From: Streptomyces capitiformicae | Lineage (GTDB): Bacteria; Actinomycetota; Actinomycetes; Streptomycetales; Streptomycetaceae | Assembly: GCF_002214185.1 (NCBI RefSeq) | Contig: NZ_CP022161.1 | Span: 2,665,767-2,729,766, forward strand | Length of the DNA: 64,000 nt | Reading direction: 5' to 3' | Shown: piece by piece, positions 52,452-60,293 of the stretch | Position numbering within the stretch: the stretch's first letter is position 1 | Layout of the letters: each line of letters opens with the position of its first letter | Program-made: the position numbers and the translations under genes | The notes under the pieces: model-generated | The model's input: the letters and a program-made list of their open reading frames with translations, nothing else | Database searches by the model: none | Told to the model about the DNA's origin: nothing

Positions 52452-53893
52452 CGACTGCCTCCGGTGGTGAGCAGACCCATTTCCTTCTTCTCCCACTCGG
52501 TCTCAGGCACGTACTTGGCGTAGTGCTGCAGGAACCTCACATGCCCGCTCTCGATGGGGCCCCAGGACTGCCGTCGTGACGACGTCCGTAGCTCGCACGT
52601 AGCCAGAGCGCTCGCGAAGGCAGCGAGCCGGAGGAGGTCCTCGTCGCCGGACTCAAGCACGGCGCTGTAGTAGGCGCCGGCGCGTGACTCCTCCAACTGC
52701 TGCCGACCGACACGGCGCAGCCAGGCAAGGGCCCGCTGCTGCGCCGGGCCCTGCTGCGGGGGAGCCAGGGCTGCGGCGGTCAGAACCCGGATCAGCATCT
52801 CGTGCGTTTCCGGCTTCGTCAGGTCCACCGTCTCTACGAGGTGCTGGCAGGCAGCGTCACGGTCAGCGGCTGCGGTAGCCCGGTCCTGCTCGTACTGGTC
52901 CGCCGTTGGCTTGCTGTCGTCATTCTTCTGCCGCTGTCGGGGCGGGACCGGGTTCCCGTTTCCATTGGAAACGGCGGCAGGACTCCCCGTTGCGGCAGCC
53001 TGGCCGCTGGCGTCGTTTTCATTGGAAACGGCCAGCTCCCCCTTGGTGGCGGTACTCGCGGCCGAACCGCTCGGCTGGGCTGGGGCATCGGCGTTTCCAC
53101 TGGAAACGGCAGCGGCCGACGGTTGCGCGGGCAGGCCGCCAGCCTGCTCCTTGGGCTCCTTTTTCCGAGCGAGGATCTGCGCCTGAGCCGCGGCCGCGAG
53201 CACGCCGTCCTGGATAAGCGCGAGGGCGTCCCGCTGGTCAGCGGGATCGGTGAAGGTGAGCAGCTTCTCAGCCGAGCTGATCGCGAGCTTGCCCTTGTGG
53301 AGCTGTTCCAGGACCGCGGGGTCCAACTTCAGGAGCTGCACCCGCTTCCAGACAGTTCCCTTGGAGATAGACCCCTCAGCGGTCTCGCCCACCTTCTCGG
53401 CGATCTGCTCGTACGACAGGCCTTCCTCCCGCAGCGCCTGGTAGTGCTCGGCCTCCTCCATGACGCTGAGCTGCGCACGGCGCAGGTTCTCGATGAGCGT
53501 GATGAGGCGTGCTTCCTGGACCTTGTCATCGCGCAGCACGCTCGGGATGGTGGGGCGCTCGAGGAGTTGGAAGGCCCGCCACCGGTGTTCCCCGAAGAGG
53601 ATTACGTTGTCGGCCGTGATCTTGTCTCGGGTCTCGGGGTATTGCTTGAGCCACACATCGGCCCGGATGTGAGCGATGTCCTGCAGCAACCCCACTTCTT
53701 GGATGGTGGCCGCGAGTTCGGGGATCCCCTTCATCTGGCGCTTGTTGAAGGGGTTGGGGCACAGGCTCGTCAGCGGGAGTTCGAAGCGATCGCCGCTGCG
53801 CACTTTGTCCTCATAGAGGGCACCACGAGCACTTGGCTTGGTTTGTACGGGCTTTGTGCTCTTTCGCGCGGGCCTCGGGAGGGGACCGGACAT
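52448..53893 (-). CDS. parB: ParB-family centromere-binding protein
   Basis: ATG 53893 follows TGGAG by six bases. The 481-residue protein has the ParB N-terminal domain (LPLTSLCPNPFNKRQMKGIP, then GEHRWRAF for the CTP-binding GERRxRA box) and IENLRRAQLSVMEEAEHYQAL. A helix-turn-helix lies near residues 160-195 (LSYEQIAEKVGE, ISKGTVWKRVQLL). A low-complexity linker follows, then a C-terminal domain of about 130 residues. In the linker three parS-like palindromes lie in the coding DNA and are read as VS(N/S)(G/E)N. Two more lie just upstream of the gene, so parB probably represses itself. Confidence 0.92.
   Translation of the reverse strand: MSGPLPRPARKSTKPVQTKPSARGALYEDKVRSGDRFELPLTSLCPNPFNKRQMKGIPELAATIQEVGLLQDIAHIRADVWLKQYPETRDKITADNVILFGEHRWRAFQLLERPTIPSVLRDDKVQEARLITLIENLRRAQLSVMEEAEHYQALREEGLSYEQIAEKVGETAEGSISKGTVWKRVQLLKLDPAVLEQLHKGKLAISSAEKLLTFTDPADQRDALALIQDGVLAAAAQAQILARKKEPKEQAGGLPAQPSAAAVSSGNADAPAQPSGSAASTATKGELAVSNENDASGQAAATGSPAAVSNGNGNPVPPRQRQKNDDSKPTADQYEQDRATAAADRDAACQHLVETVDLTKPETHEMLIRVLTAAALAPPQQGPAQQRALAWLRRVGRQQLEESRAGAYYSAVLESGDEDLLRLAAFASALATCELRTSSRRQSWGPIESGHVRFLQHYAKYVPETEWEKKEMGLLTTGGSR
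52958..52972. promoter_or_regulatory. parS-like site inside parB (perfect)
   Basis: GTTTCCATTGGAAAC, a perfect palindrome, is translated in the parB frame as VSNGN. Confidence 0.75.
53015..53029. promoter_or_regulatory. parS-like site inside parB (one mismatch)
   Basis: GTTTTCATTGGAAAC, read in parB as VSNEN. Confidence 0.7.
53093..53107. promoter_or_regulatory. parS-like site inside parB (centre variant)
   Basis: GTTTCCACTGGAAAC, read in parB as VSSGN. Confidence 0.7.
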
Positions 53894-53936
53894 TGATGCT
53901 CCAGGACGACGTCGGTAGGTACGGACCGAGACTAGC

Positions 53937-53988
53937 GTTTCCAATGGAAACGCCGACCTGCGGCGGGCTGGGCGTTTCCATTGGAAAC
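53937..53988. promoter_or_regulatory. Pair of parS-like sites upstream of parB
   Basis: GTTTCCAATGGAAAC at 53937-53951 and GTTTCCATTGGAAAC at 53974-53988 lie 44 and 81 bases before the parB ATG, where bound ParB would cover the promoter. Both are perfect palindromes extended by GC/CG. Confidence 0.8.
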
Positions 53989-54026
53989 GCACACCGGGGA
54001 TTCGGCAGCTGTCACGGTTCGAGTCG

Positions 54027-54707
54027 TTACGTCACGAATCCCAGCCTCCGTGTGGCGGCCACGTCCAACTCAAGCAGCATCGTCAGCTGTGGGGCCAGCT
54101 CGATCGGGGCTCCGAAGAGGTGACAGAGCATCTGGCCGGCGTGGTTGACGGCCTCGGCCAGCGTCCGCCCGAACCCTGTCTCCGTGAGCGCGGGCAATGT
54201 CGCGGCGAAGTACCCGTCCGACCAACTGACGTAGAGCTGAAACAGGTGCGCCTTGAGGATCCGCCAGTCGTCGCTCCGGGCCATTCCGAGGAGAACTCTG
54301 CTCGGCTTACGAGCTTCGTCTTCGCGGGGCTCCACCCAGCTCTCGACGTCGCCGACGCTGGAAAGCGTCACGTCGTCGTCTCGGTCGGCGTCGTAGCAGT
54401 GATAGCTGCCGTCATCCTCGACAGAGACGTTCAGCCTGCTCTCGCCAAGGAGTCCGAGCGACCACAAGGGCTCCCCGTGCTTGACCACATCGAAATGCCA
54501 GCCGGGGCGATGAGCCAGGAAGTTGCCAAGGGCTTCCCAGGCCGGCCAGGCATCGAAGCCCCCACCGAAGTCCTCGCAGACGTTCCGGTAGTCGCTGTTG
54601 GCGAAGTTGACGCGCACGGACTGATACGGCAGGCGTTCCATGGAGCGAGTATGGGCCGTCCGGTCGTCAAGGATCCCCTCGGTGGCCAGCTCGGCCGACC
54701 GTTGCAC
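54027..54707 (-). CDS. Hypothetical protein upstream of parBA
   Basis: The frame begins at GTG 54707 (GGGAG twelve bases upstream) or at ATG 54641 with no clear site. The product is about 226 or 204 residues: YQSVRVNFANSDYRNVCEDF, GWHFDVVKHGEPLWSL, SVEDDGSYHCYDADRDDDV and FGRTLAEAVNHAGQMLCHLF. It reads as two alpha/beta repeats without catalytic motifs, resembling short plasmid proteins of unknown function. A parS-like site lies 22 bases before the GTG, so ParB may regulate it. Confidence 0.6.
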   Translation of the reverse strand: MQRSAELATEGILDDRTAHTRSMERLPYQSVRVNFANSDYRNVCEDFGGGFDAWPAWEALGNFLAHRPGWHFDVVKHGEPLWSLGLLGESRLNVSVEDDGSYHCYDADRDDDVTLSSVGDVESWVEPREDEARKPSRVLLGMARSDDWRILKAHLFQLYVSWSDGYFAATLPALTETGFGRTLAEAVNHAGQMLCHLFGAPIELAPQLTMLLELDVAATRRLGFVT

Positions 54708-54728
54708 CTGGCGGCTTCTCCCTGCGGC

Positions 54729-54743
54729 GTTTCCAATGAAAAC
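54729..54743. promoter_or_regulatory. parS-like site upstream of the 54027-54707 gene
   Basis: GTTTCCAATGAAAAC with one mismatch, extended to GCGGCGTTT/AAAACGCCGC. Confidence 0.65.
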
Positions 54744-54896
54744 GCCGCACCGCGGGCGAGCGGCGAGGCGTCCCTGTTGGCCCTCAAACCCTGGTCCCGT
54801 CTCAGCGAATTGAGTCGAGTGCCGATCCGAATCAACGAAGCCAGTCGTCGCAGGGCGAGCAAATGGCTGCAGAAGACGGCTCGATGAGCGGCTGTC

Positions 54897-55448
54897 TCAC
54901 CGAAGTTTGTCCGTCCTGGTCAGCAGATCGGTGCCGACTAGGTTCGTTGAGAACGGACAAACACGAAAGGCCCCGCACCCCGCGACTGTGTCCGCGGTGC
55001 GGGGCCTCACGTTGGTGTGGGCAGTGGTCGGTGACGGCTTGAGCCGCGCGAGTCTTCCGGCTTTGTCGGAGTCGAGGGGCGCGTCATACTCGATGCAGGC
55101 CCGCTTCCAGATCCGAGCAGCTTCTTCGTATCCCTCCTGGGCCTGCAGGCGTGCCCAGAGATCAGGGAAGTTGCGACCCGTGCCGTCACCTCCGAGATCG
55201 CCGTCCAGGAGCGTGGCGAGCTGATCGGGGTCCCTGGGAAGGCGTGGATCGAGGTAGTCGAGTCCGGGGACGTAGGGGTGTGCGGGCACGGTCGTGCCCG
55301 GGACATGTTGGGTGCTGCGCCTCTGCAGACGGAGGCTTGTGGTCATGGACGCGGCCTGGTCGAGGAAGTCGTAGGGGCCGAGGCGGATGTCGGGGCGGCC
55401 GGGCCGGGCGAGGACAACGGCGTACTGCTCCCCTTGTTCACGCAGCAC
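54897..55448 (-). CDS. Hypothetical protein, C-terminus probably shifted
   Basis: The 183-codon frame starts MLREQGEQYAVVLARPGRPD and includes GPYDFLDQAASMTTSLRLQ, GLDYLDPRLPRDPDQLATLL and AARIWKRACIEYDAPLDS. Near position 55015 the frame continues through a strong terminator hairpin (54969-55006), giving an unnatural tail. Another frame would stop at a TGA just before the hairpin. I suspect a late frameshift, so the native protein is about 145 residues. It follows the DUF1643 gene by 27 bases on the same strand. Confidence 0.6.
   Translation of the reverse strand: MLREQGEQYAVVLARPGRPDIRLGPYDFLDQAASMTTSLRLQRRSTQHVPGTTVPAHPYVPGLDYLDPRLPRDPDQLATLLDGDLGGDGTGRNFPDLWARLQAQEGYEEAARIWKRACIEYDAPLDSDKAGRLARLKPSPTTAHTNVRPRTADTVAGCGAFRVCPFSTNLVGTDLLTRTDKLR
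54969..55006 (-). terminator. Minus-strand intrinsic terminator
   Basis: GGCCCCGCACC and GGTGCGGGGCC pair across a 16-base loop. On the minus strand the stem is followed by TTTCGTGTTTG, a partial U tract. Confidence 0.85.
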
Positions 55449-55475
55449 CCGGCGGGAGGGACGGGCGTCCCAGGG

Positions 55476-55976
55476 TTACGGTGCGAGGCCGCGCTTGAGT
55501 CGGAGCGGGTGGTGGGGCTGGCCCGCCTGGGTGACGGCGAGCGTGCTGAGCCGGTGCATGCCGGGAAGGGCGAGGACTTCGGCGACGCGATCCGGACGGG
55601 CATTCGTTCCCCAGCCCGCGATGAGAGGCCCGCCGATGTATTCGGCGATGGTGGCCGAGGCTTGTAGGTAGGCGTTGTTCTCGGGACCGACGGGGTCGCC
55701 TGCGGCCGCGAGGTCGCGGGGCTTGGTCGCCTGCCACGCGTAGAGGTTGACGATGAGGAGGCCGCCGCATCCCCAGTCCTGGGCGGAGGTGATGCAGCGC
55801 TGGCTGGTGTTGTCGTCCGTGGTCGCGTTCGCGGTGGATGGGTTCAGGAGGACGAAGACGGCGGTCTTGCCGGTGTCCGCCCACTCCCTTATGAGGAGGT
55901 AGCGGTATCGCTCGCAGTCGGACAGGACTGAGGAGCGTCGTATCTCAGGGTGCTGTGCTGGTAAAGCCTGTGCCAT
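55476..55976 (-). CDS. DUF1643 family protein
   Basis: The 166-residue protein has the DUF1643 pattern YRYLLIREWADTGKTAVFVLLNPSTANA, then CGGLLIVNLYAWQATKPRDL and IAGWGTNA. The family has a uracil-DNA-glycosylase-like look but no proven activity. A second, truncated copy lies at 57841-57970, so this part of the plasmid has duplicated and lost material. Confidence 0.8.
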   Translation of the reverse strand: MAQALPAQHPEIRRSSVLSDCERYRYLLIREWADTGKTAVFVLLNPSTANATTDDNTSQRCITSAQDWGCGGLLIVNLYAWQATKPRDLAAAGDPVGPENNAYLQASATIAEYIGGPLIAGWGTNARPDRVAEVLALPGMHRLSTLAVTQAGQPHHPLRLKRGLAP

Positions 55977-56310
55977 CGTTGATCCATTTCCTCGGAGCGT
56001 TCTGGTCTCAGGTCTGTCCGCGGCCGACGGGCTCGGGGCGCGCCGGGCCAGGAAGCGGGTCAGCCGTTCGGGCCTTCAGGACACGGGGCAGGTGGACGTG
56101 GAGGCGCTCGATCTGCACATCCAGGCCTCGCTGCCGCAGCCTCGGCGCGAGGAGTTCCGTCAGTCCGCTGGCACTTTTCCGGTCTAAGAGAACGATCAAG
56201 ATCGGGTTTCTGAGCATCTTCACCGTCTGGTTCATAGGGAGGCTGGCCACCATCAAGGCCGCTGCTCCTGCCACCCGCACGGCCGTCCGTCGATTGCATG
56301 CACCCCACTG
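55977..56310. other. Intergenic region between divergent genes
   Basis: Upstream regions of the minus-strand DUF1643 gene and the plus-strand pentapeptide gene. A minus-strand frame at 56008-56280 (90 codons, including ILIVLLDRKSASGLTELLAP) is possible but has no ribosome binding site and looks like remnant coding sequence. Confidence 0.35.
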
Positions 56311-57315
56311 GTGCCTAGGCCGACCACGCTTTCAAATCGCGTTGTGACGTCTGCGACGAAGTGGAAGATCGGCCTGCCGATCGCAATGGTTGCCTTTTTG
56401 GCACTGCTGATCTGGGCGCCGTGGTGGTTGGACGGCTCGCATTTCGGCGATGAGCTGACGCCGGGCGAGGCCGCGGTGGTCAGTGGTCTGCGCACGGCTC
56501 TCGTCGCGTTCGCGGCCGCCGCGGTCGCGACCGCCGGCGTTGTCTACACGCACCACAACCTCGCACACTCGCGGAGAGTGCTCGAGGAGTCGAAGCGGAC
56601 CTCCCAGGAACAGGCCGAACATGCCCAAAGGGCGCTTCGGCAGTCCGAGGAACATGCCACACGGCAGGCTGAGCTGACGCGCCAGGGGCAGGTCAATGAC
56701 AGGTATATGCGGGCGATCGACCTACTCGTGCGAGAGTCGTTCAGCGAGCGGGTTGGGGGCATCTACGCCCTTGATCGGATCATGCGGGAGTCTGAGCCGG
56801 ACCACATCATGGTGGTCGAGGTACTCGCTGTATTTGTGCGGGATCACGGGCGTCCCTGGAGTACCAATGATGAAAGCCTGGCGCCGGGACTACAGCCCCG
56901 GCTTGCGGGGGACGTACAGGCGGCTCTGAACATTTTGGGGGCCCGCCCAGAGGACTCCAAAGTCGTGGTGGATTTGCGAGAGACCTATCTGCGCGGCGCA
57001 GACCTGACCGACGCCAACTTGCAGCGGGCGATCTTGTATGCCGTCAACCTGAGTCGCGCGATCCTGGCCGGGAGCAACCTCAACCACGCCAACCTGTGGG
57101 GAGCGGACCTGCGGGGCGCGTTCTTCCAGAGAGCCAGCCTGCAGGAAACGATCCTGCATGAAGCCAACCTTCGCGGAGCGGAAATCACCGTGGATCAGCT
57201 CGTATCGGCACGACCGACGTTGAAAACAGTATTGCCAGTCAGCCTTGAGAACGATCAGCGAGTCAAGGACCGGATCAACGAGGTGCAGCGAGAAGGCGTC
57301 CCTGCGCCGTCGTAG
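56311..57315 (+). CDS. Membrane-anchored pentapeptide-repeat protein
   Basis: The 334-residue protein starts at GTG 56311 (GTG 56344 is an alternative). It has two N-terminal membrane helices (KIGLPIAMVAFLALLIW and LRTALVAFAAAAVATAGVVY), a coiled-coil stretch (LEESKRTSQEQAEHAQRALR) and a C-terminal run of A(D/N)LxxA repeats at about residues 230-290 (TYLRGADLTDANLQRAIL). Pentapeptide repeats form a right-handed beta-helix. In phage and plasmid settings some act as DNA mimics or scaffolds; the membrane anchor here favours a scaffold. It is a lone plus-strand gene among minus-strand operons. Confidence 0.85.
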   Translation: MPRPTTLSNRVVTSATKWKIGLPIAMVAFLALLIWAPWWLDGSHFGDELTPGEAAVVSGLRTALVAFAAAAVATAGVVYTHHNLAHSRRVLEESKRTSQEQAEHAQRALRQSEEHATRQAELTRQGQVNDRYMRAIDLLVRESFSERVGGIYALDRIMRESEPDHIMVVEVLAVFVRDHGRPWSTNDESLAPGLQPRLAGDVQAALNILGARPEDSKVVVDLRETYLRGADLTDANLQRAILYAVNLSRAILAGSNLNHANLWGADLRGAFFQRASLQETILHEANLRGAEITVDQLVSARPTLKTVLPVSLENDQRVKDRINEVQREGVPAPS

Positions 57316-57410
57316 TGACGCCGTTGCGAGCGGTGGTTCCCTGGGGTCGATGCTCAGGTGCAGGGTCACCGGGGGGTAGCCACGCGGCGACGGCGCCGTT
57401 GCAGGGCCAG

Positions 57411-57872
57411 TCACGTGCTGATCCCCTCGGGGTGTGCGGCCAGTTCCAGGAGCACGGTCGCGTGGCAGTAATCGGGCTCGCCTGCGCGGGGAAGTGAGCA
57501 CGTGCAGGCCAAGTCCCGGCCCTGTAGATGGCTCAGGCCGGTGAGGACGCGGCGCCGATCGAGGGTCCTGCGGCCGACGGCGTAGGTGTCGGGGCCCTCG
57601 CCGTTCAGCCAGGCCCGGTATCGGGTGCTGGCCTCCTGGCGGGCGGCCGCGGGGGTGCCCAGGTCTTGGGTGGTGCCGTCCGGTGCGATGACGACACAGT
57701 TCTCGATGCGCCAGGGGTTGCCGTAACGGCTGCTGCGGTCGACGACCTTCGCCCTTCCGACGCGCCACCCCTTGGTGCGCGTTTGCTGGATACGTGCCGG
57801 TGTTGGCGGAGGGGCAGGGTGTGCAGTATGCGCGGCCGTACGAACACTGCTGTGGGGCCGGTGTTCTCCCAT
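57411..57872 (-). CDS. DUF4326 domain protein
   Basis: The frame contains the DUF4326 signature: IQQTRTKGWR, VVDRSSRYGNPWRIEN, ARQEASTRYRAWL, LQGRDLACTCSLPRAGEPDYCHATVLLELA. The first possible start at 57872 gives 25 extra residues that lie over a broken DUF1643 copy. Its original start near 57795 is missing, suggesting the two genes were joined by a deletion. Function of the family is unknown; a nucleotide- or DNA-related role is often assumed. Confidence 0.75.
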   Translation of the reverse strand: MGEHRPHSSVRTAAHTAHPAPPPTPARIQQTRTKGWRVGRAKVVDRSSRYGNPWRIENCVVIAPDGTTQDLGTPAAARQEASTRYRAWLNGEGPDTYAVGRRTLDRRRVLTGLSHLQGRDLACTCSLPRAGEPDYCHATVLLELAAHPEGIST

Positions 57873-57970
57873 TGCCGCACCAAAAGATAGCGGTACCGGC
57901 CGCAGTCCGAGATGACTGCGGCGCGCCGTATCTCAGGGGCCGCGGTGGGGGTCTGTTCAAGGGATTCCAT
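57841..57970 (-). pseudogene. Truncated second DUF1643 copy
   Basis: From ATG 57970 the frame reads PEIRRAAVISDCGRYRYLLV and then TGPTAVFV, closely matching the intact DUF1643 protein at 55476-55976. It loses homology abruptly at about 57841, where the DUF4326 region begins. Confidence 0.75.
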
Positions 57971-58126
57971 GGCTGTCCGTTCGTACGACGGGTGTTGCCG
58001 AAGGGAGTTGCGCTTGGGTGGGGTCGTTGTTCCGAAGGCCGTGGACGGGATTCGAGGGCGGTCGGGCACGAGAGGCGGGGGTGGCGAGATGGAGGCGGGC
58101 TGGTTCCCGTGGTGCGCCAACATGGG

Positions 58127-58330
58127 TCACGGGGCCGGTTCTTCGGTGACCGGCCCGTGTTCGGCGATCAGGACCCTCCACCGGATCCAGTGCGCGCTCG
58201 TGCAAGTCCAGCGGGTTGGGCCGCGGGTCCAGAGGCGTCCATCACGGTCCCGCACGGCGCGCACGCCGGCAGGCGCCTGGAAGGAGCCGGGCCCGTCCGG
58301 GCGCCAGGTGCGGGCGGTCGCTGTGCTCAC
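58127..58330 (-). CDS. Small hypothetical protein (67 residues)
   Basis: Coupled by an ATGA overlap to the upstream gene. The arginine/tryptophan-rich product (MSTATARTWRPDGPGSFQAP; RDRDGRLWTRGPTRWTCTSA) looks like a small nucleic-acid-associated protein, but no family is recognised. Confidence 0.55.
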   Translation of the reverse strand: MSTATARTWRPDGPGSFQAPAGVRAVRDRDGRLWTRGPTRWTCTSAHWIRWRVLIAEHGPVTEEPAP

Positions 58331-58521
58331 TGGGCGGTTGCGTTGGCCTCGGGCTGCGCCGCTCCCTCATCTGCCAGCAACTGGTCGACGGTGGGTTCGT
58401 CGACGCACAGCGCATAGGCGATCTCGTGTCGGGGCCAGTTCCGCGCGGCGTACTCGCGGGCCAGCGCCATCCAGGCGGCGGGGCGGTCGTCGGGTTCGAT
58501 GTAGTCGGTGCTTTCGAGCAT
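58327..58521 (-). CDS. Small hypothetical protein with HTH-like end (64 residues)
   Basis: ATG 58521 is followed by an acidic helical product. The stretch RHEIAYALCVDEPTVDQLLAD resembles a short helix-turn-helix. It is the first gene of a two-gene unit, with the CTTTACGCCGTAAAG palindrome 118 bases upstream. Confidence 0.6.
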   Translation of the reverse strand: MLESTDYIEPDDRPAAWMALAREYAARNWPRHEIAYALCVDEPTVDQLLADEGAAQPEANATAQ

Positions 58522-58639
58522 TGCTGCCTCCCTGAAGGCAGGTTGTCGATGGGTACGGACGTGGCCCTGTTCGGCTCTGGACCGTGTGCGTGGGGGTGCT
58601 GCCCGTCCCCTGCTCCCCCGGTGGGATGACTCGGGAGGT

Positions 58640-58654
58640 CTTTACGCCGTAAAG
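58640..58654. promoter_or_regulatory. CTTTACGCCGTAAAG operator-like palindrome 1
   Basis: A perfect 15-base inverted repeat 118 bases upstream of the ATG at 58521. The same motif recurs at 59377 and 63748, each 130-150 bases before a minus-strand start. Confidence 0.7.
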
Positions 58655-58793
58655 AGCAGAGATCGTTCTGGTCCACAAGCAACCGCGCAGGAGACGGGCC
58701 GGGGGCGGGTGTCGCAGTAGAGGAGGGACGATGGCAAGGCCCCGCAGCCGCTCCAGAACGCGGGCGACGGCGGGGCCTTGTTGCTCGTGCTGC

Positions 58794-59246
58794 TCACACG
58801 GCTGGGTTGGATACGGCGAGCAGGTCGTGCCCGTACGCCTGCATCCAGGCCGTGCAGAGGTCGTGATCAGGGTTGGCCGGGGCGGTTGGCCAGATGCGGC
58901 GCCAGGTCGGACGCCGGTCTTCCATCGCGACCTGGTCGAGGCGGTCGTGGTCGTCACAGTCGCCAGCGGGCCAGTGCTCGAAGAGGACCAGCGGGCCGGG
59001 GTAGCGAGCGGCAAGTTCCGTCCAGATCTCGCCCGCACTGTTGGTCGTGGAGGCTCCGAGGCCGGTCTCCGTCACGATGGCAACGTGGCCTTCGCCTTCG
59101 GCCTTCCAGACCCGGAGATGGGCGATTCCTCCGCCGGCTGCGCACGCCGACCGGAAGGGCCAGGCGGGATCGTCACGGACGAGAGCTGCCCGCGCGTCGG
59201 GGACCGTGGGCAGCGGGAGGAAGAGGGGCGGTGGGGTCGGGTCCAT
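58794..59246 (-). CDS. Hypothetical 150-residue protein
   Basis: ATG 59246 opens a soluble, Trp- and Asp-rich product (MDPTPPPLFLPLPTVPDARA; GHVAIVTETGLGASTTNSAG; LVLFEHWPAGDCDDHDRLDQV). It is well conserved in codon bias, with no domain recognised. It lies 131 bases downstream of operator-like palindrome 2. Confidence 0.65.
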   Translation of the reverse strand: MDPTPPPLFLPLPTVPDARAALVRDDPAWPFRSACAAGGGIAHLRVWKAEGEGHVAIVTETGLGASTTNSAGEIWTELAARYPGPLVLFEHWPAGDCDDHDRLDQVAMEDRRPTWRRIWPTAPANPDHDLCTAWMQAYGHDLLAVSNPAV

Positions 59247-59370
59247 TCGTGTCTCCCGAGGTCGGGGCTAGCGCCCATGCTGTCAGTCGGCTGCCGGTCA
59301 TCTGGCAGATCTCCGGCAGTGGGTATCAACGGTGTCCTCCGTGGCTGCGCAATGAGGACAGGCAGAGGGC

Positions 59371-59397
59371 GGCGGTCTTTACGGCGTAAGGACCGCC
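59371..59397. promoter_or_regulatory. CTTTACGGCGTAAGG operator-like palindrome 2 within a 27-base inverted repeat
   Basis: The core at 59377-59391 is extended by GGCGGTC/GACCGCC, so it could also end transcription of the DUF5131 operon, whose last stop is nine bases away. Confidence 0.65.
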
Positions 59398-59405
59398 GAG
59401 GGGAG

Positions 59406-60293
59406 TCAGGCTTCGGAAGCTGTTGTCCTGGCAGGGCGGAGAGGCGGCACGGCGTCGTGCAGTCGGCCGTCCAGGAGGCGCCCGGCCTTCTTCTTGCCGA
59501 GGCGGATCATCTCGACGCGGTGGCCGAGTCCGTCGACCGGGTCGCCCACCAGGGCATGGCCACGCTGGTTTCCGCCGATGGCGATGCGGCCAGACGGCGC
59601 CCACGCGCCCCATTGCTTGAAGAAGTAGGGCGTGCCTGCTGCGTCGCACTGGTCCCGGACGTTGCGGGCCCATGCGGGGTTCATCGGGCGGGCCTTGGCA
59701 CCGGATTCGCCTCCGGCGATGACCCAGTTGATGCCCGCGCCGGTGGTGACGTCGGCCAGGTACGGTTCCAGAACGATCTGCTGCACGAGCGGTTCACACG
59801 AGAGGAACCGGACGGCGGCGTTGACCTTGAGGAGGAGGGGGATGCGCTCTTCGGCGTAGCGCTGGTCTTCGACGCTGGTGCCGATCCACACGTGGTCCGG
59901 CCAGGCGTCGCCCCACGGGGCCATGGCTGCGATGTTCTCCGGCCGTTTGGTCAGCAGTTGCCACCGGAGCCAGGGGGTCTGTTCGATGAGCTGCCAGAGA
60001 CGGTCGCGGGGTTCGGTGACCTGGGGGTGGTCCTCGAAGACGTCGGCCATGGAGGCCGTGAAGACGCGGAGGGGTACGCCGGCGTCCTCCGCCTGGCGGT
60101 TCCAGGCGAGGGGCTTGCGCCAGTACTGGTCGGACAGCATCCGTCGCTCGCCGCCGCGGTGGAAGAGGTCGAGGCCCCAGCGGCGGGCGAATTGGTCCGC
60201 GTAGCAGTTCTTGCATCCGGGTGAGACCCGCGAGCATCCCCACCAGGGGTTGAAGGTGCGGTCCGTCCATTCGATGCCGGTGTTGTCACCCAC
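59406..60293 (-). CDS. DUF5131 (phage Gp37/Gp68) family protein
   Basis: GTG 60293 follows AGGAG by nine bases. The 295-residue product shows IEWTDRTFNPWWGCSRVSPGCKNCYADQFA, with Cys residues placed like a radical-SAM cluster, then VFTASMADVFEDH, WQLLTKRPENIAA, VWIGTSVEDQRYAEERIPLLL and WVIAGGESGAKARPMNP. This is the usual length and pattern of DUF5131 proteins found in phages and mobile elements; their reaction is not known to me. It overlaps the upstream gene by 8 bases. Confidence 0.9.
   Translation of the reverse strand: MGDNTGIEWTDRTFNPWWGCSRVSPGCKNCYADQFARRWGLDLFHRGGERRMLSDQYWRKPLAWNRQAEDAGVPLRVFTASMADVFEDHPQVTEPRDRLWQLIEQTPWLRWQLLTKRPENIAAMAPWGDAWPDHVWIGTSVEDQRYAEERIPLLLKVNAAVRFLSCEPLVQQIVLEPYLADVTTGAGINWVIAGGESGAKARPMNPAWARNVRDQCDAAGTPYFFKQWGAWAPSGRIAIGGNQRGHALVGDPVDGLGHRVEMIRLGKKKAGRLLDGRLHDAVPPLRPARTTASEA

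Noticed and set aside
52958..53988. Chromosomal parS sites
   Set aside because: The palindrome differs in its centre from GTTTCACGTGAAAC and is clustered only at this parBA pair.
59371..59397. Pure terminator with no regulatory role
   Set aside because: The same core occurs at two other places at a fixed distance before start codons, so an operator role is at least as likely.
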